Shown: positions 49,301 to 56,472 of the stretch, piece by piece | Layout of the letters: each line of letters starts with the position of its first letter | Position numbering within the stretch: the stretch's first letter is position 1 | Source: Mangrovimonas sp. TPBH4 | GTDB lineage: Bacteria; Bacteroidota; Bacteroidia; Flavobacteriales; Flavobacteriaceae | Assembly (NCBI RefSeq): GCF_001280505.1 | Contig: NZ_LBIO01000051.1 | Location: forward strand, 1 to 56,713 | DNA: 56,713 nt | Reading direction: 5' to 3' | Position numbers and translations under genes: made by a program | Notes under the pieces: model-generated | Databases searched by the model: none | Seen by the model: the letters and a program-made list of their open reading frames with translations, nothing else | What the model was told of the DNA's origin: nothing

Positions 49301-49528
49301 AATATTGGTAAAAAAATTAGCCTTGCCATTCAGATTCTGCTCAACAGCCCATAAAAAAGAGGACTTACCAGTCCCATAGTTACCTATTAAATTAAATGAT
49401 TTATTTGCTCCATAATTATGAAGAAATATTCTATCAAAAATTTCTTTACCGTTAGCTGTTGGAATGTAATCAATCTTCTTGGATTGATCTCTTATTATAT
49501 TGGTAGATATGCTATTAGTATAACTCAT
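46289..49528 (-). CDS. Large P-loop ATPase, SspC-like
   Basis: The 1079-residue protein has Walker A GNYGTGKSS at residues 49-57 and Walker B LILVIDEFGK at about 135-144, an AAA/STAND-like N-terminal ATPase, and a long helical remainder. It lies between and overlaps both neighbours (14 bases each), so the three are one operon. Position and features fit SspC, the ATPase of single-strand phosphorothioation systems; this is inferred mostly from the flanking DUF4007 and PAPS-reductase-like genes. Other ATPases of defence islands remain possible. Confidence 0.7.
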   Translation of the reverse strand: MSYTNSISTNIIRDQSKKIDYIPTANGKEIFDRIFLHNYGANKSFNLIGNYGTGKSSFLWAVEQNLNGKANFFTNIIEDENKVFDFEFIKIVGQNESLSLVLSDVLNLKRSASSSDIVNTLEKRRAVAEKNNQGLILVIDEFGKLLEYASKNKATDDIYLLQLISEWANNDETNVFFIITLHQNFSSYGKNLSSQDRLEWEKVKGRFVDLVFNEPVEQLIHFASERLKVFEMPRNLTNRHLSLIELIEESNLVSLKTKVSDDLSEAIYPMDWLSASILVNSLQRYGQNERSLFSFLWDTTRYSIKKFGADFFSVSNVYDYIVNSLPAEIYSQENPHRAQWLTTFRVLEKTELIFDDNFEIVADVVKTISLVNIFSKVGGLFDKEFIVEYFDLTRNVSVKEILDTLEKSGIIRFYKHSNKINFLDGTDIDIDSELLLVTKEINTQFSLSREILSRIDFPILLAKKYSFVSGTNRFFEFRILDALSEVTGAEGPIDGYINLIFNNAKLSEVKKKSKEHEDNLFVIYNNSAKIREEVLTILKFEKLLVKHQQDKNALKLLNDEKEYHLNRLNDLVANQLFNNNQNVWIHRGKVEKVENKHKLYNKLSYICSSILYPETPLFKNELINKEFLSSQINTARKALFRTLLGKEELEDIGFEKGKFPPEKAIYVSLLKDTGIHQENMDIGYYKLDMPSEKSNLYNLWKKSEEFLNSTISNQRNLNDFYHILKEKPFKLKKGFVDFWIPIFLIAKREDYALFHVDGGFMPFLAEDALDLIHKKPNDFFIKSYDVSGLKMNLLESYKELVQIGDSVAGSQTTFLSIFGNFLRFQRGLNDYALKTKNLSAGAIALREAIVNSKDPEDALFNQFPAALGYHSLAIKEDVKVLGSYTKKIQDAIREIRTVYDELLNRIENVIVESFYCNSSNFGDYKSEITGKLDGIEQALLSHKQLVFFKRLTSPLDDRTSWLKSVADVALGKSIASMLDEEEFVLRESMKDLSMGLIKAVDIHKYNNSSSKGKKYAIRFYGENGVPTDESFVLGAVQSEELKETKSQVRLTLKNLNDVERKELLLELLSQEMNIEYEQG

Positions 49529-50411
49529 AATACTTTTTAAGTATATCGTGTTTAAATGTTGTTGTTATTTTCTTTAACTGAATTTGTCTGACACCTGCAT
49601 CGTCTTTGAAAACAAATTCTTTATAACTAGTCGCAAGTTCATTTAAGATCATGTCTAACTTATCATCGGAAAGACACAAATATGCCCCAATGCTAATTCT
49701 AATATCATCAAAACTTATTGCTGTCTCATCCTCAAATTCCGTCATCAAACAATAAGCAAAAACTTCAACAGGAACATTGTGATCACCCTTATTTATACAA
49801 TACACGGATTGGCCATAATCATTCTTCCTACCTGTATTAGAAATTAAATTGAGAGAAAGAAGAGGTACATTAAAATCATCTTCTACGGTTTTATGATTTT
49901 TAATAGGAGCCACATAAGTCCTAATAAAAACCTTATAATCGTTAACCAACGTTTTTTCAGCAACATTTTTTTGCTCTTTATCCCTAAGCTCTTTATCTAT
50001 GAATCTAAACACTTGAAATTCACTAAACTCCCGAGTAGCCTTATCAGAAAAGTAGTCAGCAAATATTAATTTATATATTGACGCATATCCACATTTACAA
50101 ATAAGATATTGCAATAACCATAGTGAGCCCTCACTTTCAAGATATGGGTCTAATTTGTCAGTTATAAACAATAAATCTGCAATTTCTGTTTTATTCACAT
50201 TGTCATCTATCAACCCAAAAGCTCGTAACCAATATTGAATTGACCTTACCATATTTTTCCCAACACCCAAAAGAGAAATAGACTCATCTTTTCTAAAAAC
50301 ATCCTTATCATTTTGATTTTCAATAAGTTGAAGTCCTTTTAAAATCCATTGTTCTTTACAATGAAAAGTATCATGCCCTGAAAATCTTAAGGTTTCACTA
50401 TTTGATGTCAT
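49515..50411 (-). CDS. DUF4007 protein, SspB-like
   Basis: The 298-residue protein shows the DUF4007 signature: RFSGHDTFHCKEQWILKG near the N-terminus and LLGVGKNMVRSIQYWLRAFGL at about 48-67. DUF4007 is the domain of SspB, reported as the nickase needed for single-strand phosphorothioation. First gene of the minus-strand operon, starting from an ATG at 50411. No exact TAnnTTTG was found upstream. The only alternative is a DUF4007 protein of another defence system, but the PAPS-reductase neighbour makes SspB the best call. Confidence 0.82.
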   Translation of the reverse strand: MTSNSETLRFSGHDTFHCKEQWILKGLQLIENQNDKDVFRKDESISLLGVGKNMVRSIQYWLRAFGLIDDNVNKTEIADLLFITDKLDPYLESEGSLWLLQYLICKCGYASIYKLIFADYFSDKATREFSEFQVFRFIDKELRDKEQKNVAEKTLVNDYKVFIRTYVAPIKNHKTVEDDFNVPLLSLNLISNTGRKNDYGQSVYCINKGDHNVPVEVFAYCLMTEFEDETAISFDDIRISIGAYLCLSDDKLDMILNELATSYKEFVFKDDAGVRQIQLKKITTTFKHDILKKYYELY

Positions 50412-50548
50412 CAGATTTTATCGTATTATTAATTATGTTGCAATTTAAGCAAATTGGGTGAGTTCATCCATTTAGGGATTTCTTTTTATACACAATTCCT
50501 CAACAATCAACATAATAAACTGACTATCAATCTTTAATACTTAAAAAA

Positions 50549-50722
50549 ATGAATTCTAAAAATAAAAATTGGCTTACAAGTAAAGAAGCAACAAAAGAAG
50601 CCAAAATTAATGATTGCGATCTAATGCACTACAGAATCCAAGGAAAATTAATTTTTGAAAAAAGAGGCAATGCCTATTTTTACGCCAAAGAAAGTATTGA
50701 ACAACTAAAACAAGAATTATGA
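50549..50722 (+). CDS. Small helix-turn-helix protein, excisionase-like
   Basis: I translated this 57-residue frame by hand (ATG at 50549, TGA at 50720-50722). It reads NWLTSKEATKEAKINDCDL then MHYRIQGKLIFEKRGNAYFY then AKESIEQL, the winged-helix layout of MerR/excisionase-type HTH proteins with a beta hairpin. Such proteins in mobile elements act as excisionase or as regulators. It is transcribed away from the sspB-like gene across a 137-base divergent gap and is convergent with the GIY-YIG gene. Confidence 0.65.
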   Translation: MNSKNKNWLTSKEATKEAKINDCDLMHYRIQGKLIFEKRGNAYFYAKESIEQLKQEL

Positions 50723-50831
50723 CAAATTTTCCTATCCTGTCAAAATTTAAATTAGATAACCAAAACACTTAATTTCGAACTGTTAAATAACAAAAGTTCA
50801 ATAACCTTTTCAACTCATTGCCTCCTTAATA

Positions 50832-51497
50832 TTACACATAATGCCACATATAACCTCCACTTTGCTCACGCTCACCTCTACACACCCTAGCTATACAGGA
50901 TTTGGAAATACCAGTAGCTCTTGATGCAGCAGCCACGGAACCATAATTGGCAATTACTTCGCCAGAAGGAAAAAGCTGTTTGACTTCCTTTTTCCTAAAA
51001 TCCTTAGTTGGATTGAAAGGTACACAAAAATTGTAGCTCCAGTAAAATCCTTTGCAGGTCTTGTTTTGCCCTATGCATGCATTCCCTATGGAAGTTTTGA
51101 CTGCATTAACTGCATTAGCTGCATTTTCCAAAGAATCATATTGAGCTACCAAACTACCATCAGTAGTATTATACTGGTATACCGTTTTTTTAAAACCACC
51201 TCCAGCATCTGAGTTATAACCAGTCTGCTTACTATTGTATTTCAGGATATTTTCCTTTTCCATTCTGGCAAGTTCATCCAAGTCATTTGCAGAATCCGTC
51301 TGCATCCAACTGAATGCTTCTGGACCATGGGTTGCAATAGCTTGATGGAATTTATTAAGCTCTCCTCTATTAGCTCTTTCCTCATGGTCTATTTTTCGTT
51401 GCTCCAAACTGTTTGTTGTGGCACCTACGTAAAATTCGCCAGTTACCTGACATTTTACTGTATAGATGATGCCTGCCTGTTTTTTGTTATTTTCCAT
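50832..51497 (-). CDS. GIY-YIG endonuclease with NUMOD-like C-terminus
   Basis: The 221-residue protein has an N-terminal GIY-YIG fold (IIYTVKCQVTGEFYVGATT, RKIDHEERA, then the Glu-containing EKENILKYN) and two C-terminal repeats (YQYNTTDGSLVAQYDSLENAA and KQLFPSGEVIANYGSVAAAS) of the NUMOD1 DNA-binding type. This is the architecture of phage and homing endonucleases. It lies directly downstream of the VapE gene on the same strand. It is unrelated in layout to the Eco29kI-like protein at 42.3 kb. Confidence 0.82.
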   Translation of the reverse strand: MENNKKQAGIIYTVKCQVTGEFYVGATTNSLEQRKIDHEERANRGELNKFHQAIATHGPEAFSWMQTDSANDLDELARMEKENILKYNSKQTGYNSDAGGGFKKTVYQYNTTDGSLVAQYDSLENAANAVNAVKTSIGNACIGQNKTCKGFYWSYNFCVPFNPTKDFRKKEVKQLFPSGEVIANYGSVAAASRATGISKSCIARVCRGEREQSGGYMWHYV

Positions 51498-51609
51498 AAT
51501 AATAAACTAGATAAAAGGCAGGATGGGCAAGTAAATCTTTCTTAAAATCAATTAATTATATACTATTATACTCTAAGAAAAAAAACTTACCCTTCTTACC
51601 TTTAGCTCT

Positions 51610-52743
51610 TCATTTTCTCTTCAACATATACTTTTTCACTCCTTTGACTTTAAGCTCTTTAAATCCTTTAGCCTTTAAAACCTTCCCCATCTCCACTGGA
51701 GATAGAGCCTTTAATATCACAGTACTTTTCTCATAATTAGAGATGTAATTAATGGTCTCAGTTGCATTCATAAACAAAACTCCTTTCCCCTTGGTAAAAA
51801 CAGGCAAAAAATACTTCGATAATAAAACCTCTTCCTGAAGCACCTCCCTATATTGCTCATTATGCTTATTAATTTTCTGTATATCCTTTTGGTCAAACCA
51901 ATATTGAAAATTTTTCTTGAAAAGATAAAATCCCTGAGAGTAAGCATTATCTAATAATTGGCTATCGATTTTTTTAAATCCTGATATTTCGAATACCAAA
52001 AACCGTCGATTCCCAGTAACATCCACTAAGATCTTCTGATTATTAGAACTCCCAATAAATGAAGCTCTTCGAACATAATTTTCAGCAAATACACCATAAG
52101 GTCTTCGCTCCCTAATCACCTCCTTCGTAATAATTTCTTTAAAGGCTTCTGCCTCACTTCGACTAAACGTTCCTACCTCCTCCAAATTTATTAGCATACA
52201 TTCCGCTAATAGAAACACAGAATCCTTTCTCGTGGGATCAACTTTTCCAGAAGATAAATAATCTTTAAGTTCAATTGGCAATAACCCTTGAATCCAAGAT
52301 GATTTTCCGAGTCCCTGAGGACCAATTAGAATTAATGCACAATGATTTGTAATATTCTGGCTATATGCACAACCAATCATAGCCACAAACCATTTTTTAA
52401 ATGCCCACTGAAAAACTTTATTATCGGTAGAATTTACGGTACATGCCAAACTTGTGATGAAATCATTGCTCCCATCCCATGTCTTTAAATTTTTGAAATA
52501 GTCCATTATTGGATTAAACCTCGGGACAAAATCGGATTGCAAAAGATCCCTTAAAGCTGCCTTTCCAATTTTAAGATTTTTATTGGAAAGCTCTCGATAC
52601 ATCGAATTTAGATAATAATCATCTAACAATTTTAGCGACGAAGATCCTCCCGAATTCTTCTTAAAAAAAGTTCTATTCAAAACCTCATTATACTTAAAAG
52701 TGTACTTTCTCTTCAAATACACCTCAACATTTGAATAATTCAT
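51610..52743 (-). CDS. VapE-domain primase-helicase-type protein
   Basis: The 377-residue protein contains the virulence-associated-E helicase core: FNPIMDYFKNLKTWDG, Walker A GPQGLGKSSW, Walker B-like LINLEEV, and SSNNQKILVDVTGNRRFLV. Such proteins are SF3-like replication helicases of prophages, satellites and integrative elements. The primase half is not fused here. It follows a 144-base leader with interlocked inverted repeats. Confidence 0.85.
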   Translation of the reverse strand: MNYSNVEVYLKRKYTFKYNEVLNRTFFKKNSGGSSSLKLLDDYYLNSMYRELSNKNLKIGKAALRDLLQSDFVPRFNPIMDYFKNLKTWDGSNDFITSLACTVNSTDNKVFQWAFKKWFVAMIGCAYSQNITNHCALILIGPQGLGKSSWIQGLLPIELKDYLSSGKVDPTRKDSVFLLAECMLINLEEVGTFSRSEAEAFKEIITKEVIRERRPYGVFAENYVRRASFIGSSNNQKILVDVTGNRRFLVFEISGFKKIDSQLLDNAYSQGFYLFKKNFQYWFDQKDIQKINKHNEQYREVLQEEVLLSKYFLPVFTKGKGVLFMNATETINYISNYEKSTVILKALSPVEMGKVLKAKGFKELKVKGVKKYMLKRK

Positions 52744-52768
52744 AAGAATTAAGTTTAAATTAATAAAC

Positions 52769-52806
52769 GACCTCTTATCCAGTACACGAGGTCATTGATG
52801 TACTGG
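52769..52806 (-). repeat. Two interlocked inverted repeats upstream of the vapE-like gene
   Basis: GACCTC (52769-52774) pairs with GAGGTC (52788-52793), and CCAGTACA (52779-52786) pairs with TGTACTGG (52799-52806). The arms alternate A-B-A'-B', so only one hairpin or a pseudoknot can form at a time. This could be a regulatory leader, an operator or an origin element. Confidence 0.45.
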
Positions 52807-52887
52807 AATTATAAAAACAAATGTATCTGCTTATTTATTGGTGAAGAAATATTTTTGGTGAACCATTTTCCACCAAAAAAATAAAAA

Positions 52888-53700
52888 CTATCTCGGTTGC
52901 AATTTCATCAAAATTTCTTTTAACTCCTGAATGTTCTTCGGCGACCAATTCTTCCTATGAGTGTAATGCGAAACTCTATTCCCCATTTTCTCAGGAATCT
53001 CCCTATCTCCCTTGAACAGAAAATACTTCTCTAAATGCCTTCCAATCACAGAAGGCTTAATATCTTCTTTGGCTATTATACCCATTTCATAAAATTGAGC
53101 GAATAAAAAAGCTAAATTCTCTTTTGATATGGTAAAGGGGATTTTTTCAATTTTTTTCACATCCTCACCCTCATCACTTAATTCCAACATCCTTTCAATT
53201 AAATAGTCCTTAACTCCCAGTATTTGACTATTAATCAACTCCTTAATACCAAAAGAGTATATCTCCATTTCTTCTATCAAACTAATCTTTTCGATATATT
53301 CTGATTCCAATTCATTATAATACCCTAATTTTTCCTGAACTGAATACTTACACTCTACTTTACGACGATTTTCTATTATCCCAATCTCATTTCTACAAAC
53401 CGTTTCTATTGACGGCATTAAATAATCCTTATAAAACTCAACCTCCTGTTCCTTCTCTTTTGCAACCATCTCTCTAGCAACCACACCTTCAGGATCTTCA
53501 TAAGGTTTAAAACTAATTTCATACCATTTGTAATTGAGTTTTATTGGTTCTTCATCAAAAGACATCCTATCTATATCTGTTACATCAATTTGTTTTCCAC
53601 ATTTTTTACAAAAATCAAGAAAGATGCCAACTGAACCATTAGAATTAAGTAGGTCATCCAAAGTTAAGTTCGGATAAGAAAAATACATATTAGATTTCAT
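52888..53700 (-). CDS. Mobile-element protein of unknown function
   Basis: The 270-residue protein contains a CKKCGKQ ribbon near the N-terminus, a central helical coiled-coil-like stretch (about 85-150) and a C-terminal segment (NLAFLFAQFYEMGI, IGRHLEKYFLF) resembling the end of RteC-like mobile-element proteins of Bacteroidota. The likeness is weak. It lies in the same orientation as the other element genes. Confidence 0.55.
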   Translation of the reverse strand: MKSNMYFSYPNLTLDDLLNSNGSVGIFLDFCKKCGKQIDVTDIDRMSFDEEPIKLNYKWYEISFKPYEDPEGVVAREMVAKEKEQEVEFYKDYLMPSIETVCRNEIGIIENRRKVECKYSVQEKLGYYNELESEYIEKISLIEEMEIYSFGIKELINSQILGVKDYLIERMLELSDEGEDVKKIEKIPFTISKENLAFLFAQFYEMGIIAKEDIKPSVIGRHLEKYFLFKGDREIPEKMGNRVSHYTHRKNWSPKNIQELKEILMKLQPR

Positions 53701-53707
53701 AACAATA

Positions 53708-53760
53708 AATTACACTGAAAAACGTCCCAAAATACAAATTAGACATTATCCAGTGTAATT
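53708..53760 (-). repeat. Ten-base inverted repeat in the leader of the 270-residue protein gene
   Basis: AATTACACTG (53708-53717) and CAGTGTAATT (53751-53760) are perfect complements 33 bases apart, immediately upstream of the ATG. TTATCCAGT also occurs in the leader of the vapE-like gene, which may indicate a shared operator. Confidence 0.4.
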
Positions 53761-53873
53761 TTCTGATACATTTTCAGTGGTTTTCTTTAAGGACTAAACC
53801 GTCTCAAAAATATCGAGTAAACAAAATGCAGCATAAAGTCCAACCTATAGATTGTTTTAGCCATTAATTATGA

Positions 53874-54125
53874 CTAATGGAGTAATATTCTGAAATGATA
53901 GTAGTAATATGCTTTTTTCGCTATGATAAAAACTGTTATGCCAGAAGAGGATAGCTTCACGGCTTCCACCTTCACCAACTCTCCCTTCTTCAAATCCCCT
54001 ATATCATTAGCAACCTGAACATTAAAAGGACAATACAGCTCTTTCAATTTATTGTACCAAGTAATAATCATTATACTTTGAGGAGAACAGTACTTAAACA
54101 ATTCAGCCATCTCGTTCTTTTCCAT
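53874..54125 (-). CDS. Small mobile-element protein of unknown function
   Basis: The protein has 83 residues from the ATG at 54125 (MEKNEMAELFKYCSP); TTG at 54137 is the alternative. It has a GDLKKGELVKVEAVKLSSSG segment that looks like a small beta-barrel strand pair. No family is recognised. It follows the DUF3871 gene after a 6-bp hairpin (GGCTCA/TGAGCC, 54138-54160). Confidence 0.5.
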   Translation of the reverse strand: MEKNEMAELFKYCSPQSIMIITWYNKLKELYCPFNVQVANDIGDLKKGELVKVEAVKLSSSGITVFIIAKKAYYYYHFRILLH

Positions 54126-54178
54126 ATATTTATACAAGGCTCAAGCAAATTACCTGAGCCCATTTTAGCTATTAATTA

Positions 54179-55156
54179 TTAATTAAGATACCAAAGACCT
54201 GTTTTGTTTTTGAGTGAATTATACAGCGCTTGGGTAATCCCGTACGAGTTGACACTACGATCCAAAAATGTATCGATATAACTGCTTTTGTTGGCTCCTG
54301 TCAATAAATTGAAGAAGTTCCAAAGGTTTAAATCTCCATTTTGGTCCTGTGAAAAATTTTCATCCTCGTAATAGGCTTTAGCCACTGCATTGACCTGCCC
54401 GTCATTCAACAGCATTGGAATCAGTCCTTCCTTCTCCTTTTTGGGTAAATGTGCATAGAGCCTACATCGTCCCACCAATTGGGCAAATTGATGCTCCCTT
54501 AGCTTGTACTTAGAAAAGCTTTGCATTTGGTTTAAGTGCTCCTGCATTTGGTAATCACCCATTAGAAACATAAGCTGCTTTTTTAAGTAATCCACACTGG
54601 AACTCCTTATATCACCTGCATAGCCATCACTGGACACACACATATTACAGCAGACCATATTTCTGAAGCCAATGAAAAACTTGAATTTTTCCATGCCCTT
54701 TTTACTGTATAGATTCTCTTGATTGTATGCACGAACACCACCCAAAACTAGATTTAACTGATTGCCATTGACATCCAATGTAATACTAGGCAACTCCACA
54801 CCAAACATCATCCTTTCGTAATAAATGGTCTTTTCGCTGTCCAAAAGATCCTTTACAGGTTTGCCAATTGCCGATGGAATCCTACCCTTGACAATATGGC
54901 TTACTCTGATTTCTGGTGGCATTATTTGCTGTCCTCCAAAAACCTTTTGGGCACAATCAAAGGTTACATCGATAAACTCCTGATGGGAAATGGTACATTC
55001 ATTATCTTTTGAAAATACTGGAATGGTACAATCCTTCTGTAAATGAGAAAGGCTAACTTCTTTTGTGTTAGCCTTTATAAATGGAGAATTACTTCTCGTT
55101 ACGATATTTTCGTCTGGAACCATTAACTGGTCTTTGTTAACTATTTGAATTTCCAT
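54179..55156 (-). CDS. DUF3871 family protein
   Basis: The 325-residue protein has motifs I associate with DUF3871, a Bacteroidota mobile-element family: IRVSHIVKGRIPSAIGKP, YYERMMFGVELPSI, GGVRAYNQENLYSKKG and NMVCCNMCVSSDG. The mid-protein CCNMC may bind metal. Its function is unknown. It overlaps the Sak4-like ATPase gene by 20 bases, so they are translated from one mRNA and may work together in recombination or replication. Confidence 0.75.
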   Translation of the reverse strand: MEIQIVNKDQLMVPDENIVTRSNSPFIKANTKEVSLSHLQKDCTIPVFSKDNECTISHQEFIDVTFDCAQKVFGGQQIMPPEIRVSHIVKGRIPSAIGKPVKDLLDSEKTIYYERMMFGVELPSITLDVNGNQLNLVLGGVRAYNQENLYSKKGMEKFKFFIGFRNMVCCNMCVSSDGYAGDIRSSSVDYLKKQLMFLMGDYQMQEHLNQMQSFSKYKLREHQFAQLVGRCRLYAHLPKKEKEGLIPMLLNDGQVNAVAKAYYEDENFSQDQNGDLNLWNFFNLLTGANKSSYIDTFLDRSVNSYGITQALYNSLKNKTGLWYLN

Positions 55157-56030
55157 TTCTAATTTGGTTTTTAGGTTCTATAATTTGATTATTCGGCACT
55201 ACCTGAGAAGAAGAATCCTCCAAAATTGCCTTTCGGTTCATGATATCTGCTAATAGCAGTTTTTGTTGATTTGGGTATTTGGCATAGATATGCCTCAATC
55301 CCTCAACAGTTTCACAACTATTGATTTCGGTTTTAGCCTTTTCAAAATCAAAACCATTGTTACACCATTCCATAAGTTTCCTGCCTATGGCTGCATTGAT
55401 GACAAATTCTGGTTTGTTCATAAACAATCCAGTCCTATCCTTTGAAGCTTTTGCCATGTGATTTTCATTCAGTAATTCAAAATTGGCTGTGAGCTCATAC
55501 TCAAAACCCTCACGGGTAATTTCCTTAGTCCCATGCTTGACTACTTTGGTTTTTCCGTTGGAACCTACATCCAAAGAATAATCTATTTTACTCCTCACAG
55601 TTGTAATTATATGACATGTGGATTGTAAAATGGCATCTATAAAGGCTTGATGCCGTTTGCTTACTGGAGCCCAATCCTGAAACCTTCCTCCAAGTTTCTC
55701 ATGGATTTCCAAACAACCTCCAGTTCCGTTCCATTCGTGGGTTATACTGTCTACAATTACTACCTCCATTCCGGCAGATTCACATAATTTGATAGCCTTC
55801 ACGTATCTTTCAGGACTATATGGTGGTTCAAGACACACTGTATTGAAATCCCCCAAATGAGCATACAATGAAGCTGATTGGTTTTCAGTATCAATAACTA
55901 CAATTTTAGAGTAGTCATTTGTAATACCATATGCCAACAACAATGCTGAGTAGGTTTTTCCAAAGCCTGATGCTCCACTTAACCCCAAACGCAACTTAAC
56001 TTGTTGGCGTTGTGCTTTTTTTATTTCCAT
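55137..56030 (-). CDS. Phage-type RecA-fold ATPase, Sak4-like
   Basis: The 297-residue protein has Walker A LSGASGFGKTYSAL at about 18-30, Walker B VVIVDSITHEW, and the QDWAPVSKRHQAF and ITTVRSK segments of AAA_24/Sak4-type recombination ATPases. These act in phage single-strand annealing or replication. It is coupled to the DUF3871 gene and sits with a vapE-like helicase, which supports a replication/recombination module. Confidence 0.82.
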   Translation of the reverse strand: MEIKKAQRQQVKLRLGLSGASGFGKTYSALLLAYGITNDYSKIVVIDTENQSASLYAHLGDFNTVCLEPPYSPERYVKAIKLCESAGMEVVIVDSITHEWNGTGGCLEIHEKLGGRFQDWAPVSKRHQAFIDAILQSTCHIITTVRSKIDYSLDVGSNGKTKVVKHGTKEITREGFEYELTANFELLNENHMAKASKDRTGLFMNKPEFVINAAIGRKLMEWCNNGFDFEKAKTEINSCETVEGLRHIYAKYPNQQKLLLADIMNRKAILEDSSSQVVPNNQIIEPKNQIRNGNSNS

Positions 56031-56086
56031 AATGTAATTTGATTAGTGTTAAACTATTTTGTAGTTACGGTGTGTATATAAAAAAC

Positions 56087-56108
56087 ATAGAGGCACTAAT
56101 GCCTCTAT
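56087..56108 (-). terminator. Terminator after the small element gene at 56128
   Basis: A 9-bp perfect stem (ATAGAGGCA / TGCCTCTAT) with a 4-base loop is followed on the minus strand by GTTTTTTATA. Confidence 0.8.
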
Positions 56109-56127
56109 TGTTTGAACAACACCATAT

Positions 56128-56472
56128 TTACATCACCTCCGATTCTTCAACAATCGAAGCATTGGCTTTATCTGAAACTCCGTCATGATATTCCCAACGG
56201 TGTTCAAGTGTTATAATTTCACCCGTCTCAGGAACTGTGAATTCATAGGGTTCTGTTTCAACCCTTACAATTTCCCCTGGAAATTGGCTACCAATTAGTT
56301 GTTGGCAGGTTTCTTCATCAAATGTACTGGACACAGTACAGGTTTTAGCTGTAAAATACATACGCCCAGTTTCCTTACTCCTAACAGGCATTACCCCTCC
56401 TTGGAGTACCAAAACAAAAAACTCATCTCCTTCCTTTGATTCTCTTTTCTTGAAATCTTTAATTGTTACCAT
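56128..56472 (-). CDS. Small mobile-element protein of unknown function
   Basis: The protein has 114 residues from the ATG at 56472 (MVTIKDFKKRESKEGDEF); the longer frame to 56538 is not supported. It is beta-rich (FFVLVLQGGVMPVRS, FPGEIVRVE) with an acidic C-terminus (EESEVM), which loosely resembles a single-strand-binding or OB protein, but I do not recognise a family. It is the furthest gene of the element in view. The 175 bases beyond the start (56539-56713) hold an A-run and no gene. Confidence 0.55.
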   Translation of the reverse strand: MVTIKDFKKRESKEGDEFFVLVLQGGVMPVRSKETGRMYFTAKTCTVSSTFDEETCQQLIGSQFPGEIVRVETEPYEFTVPETGEIITLEHRWEYHDGVSDKANASIVEESEVM

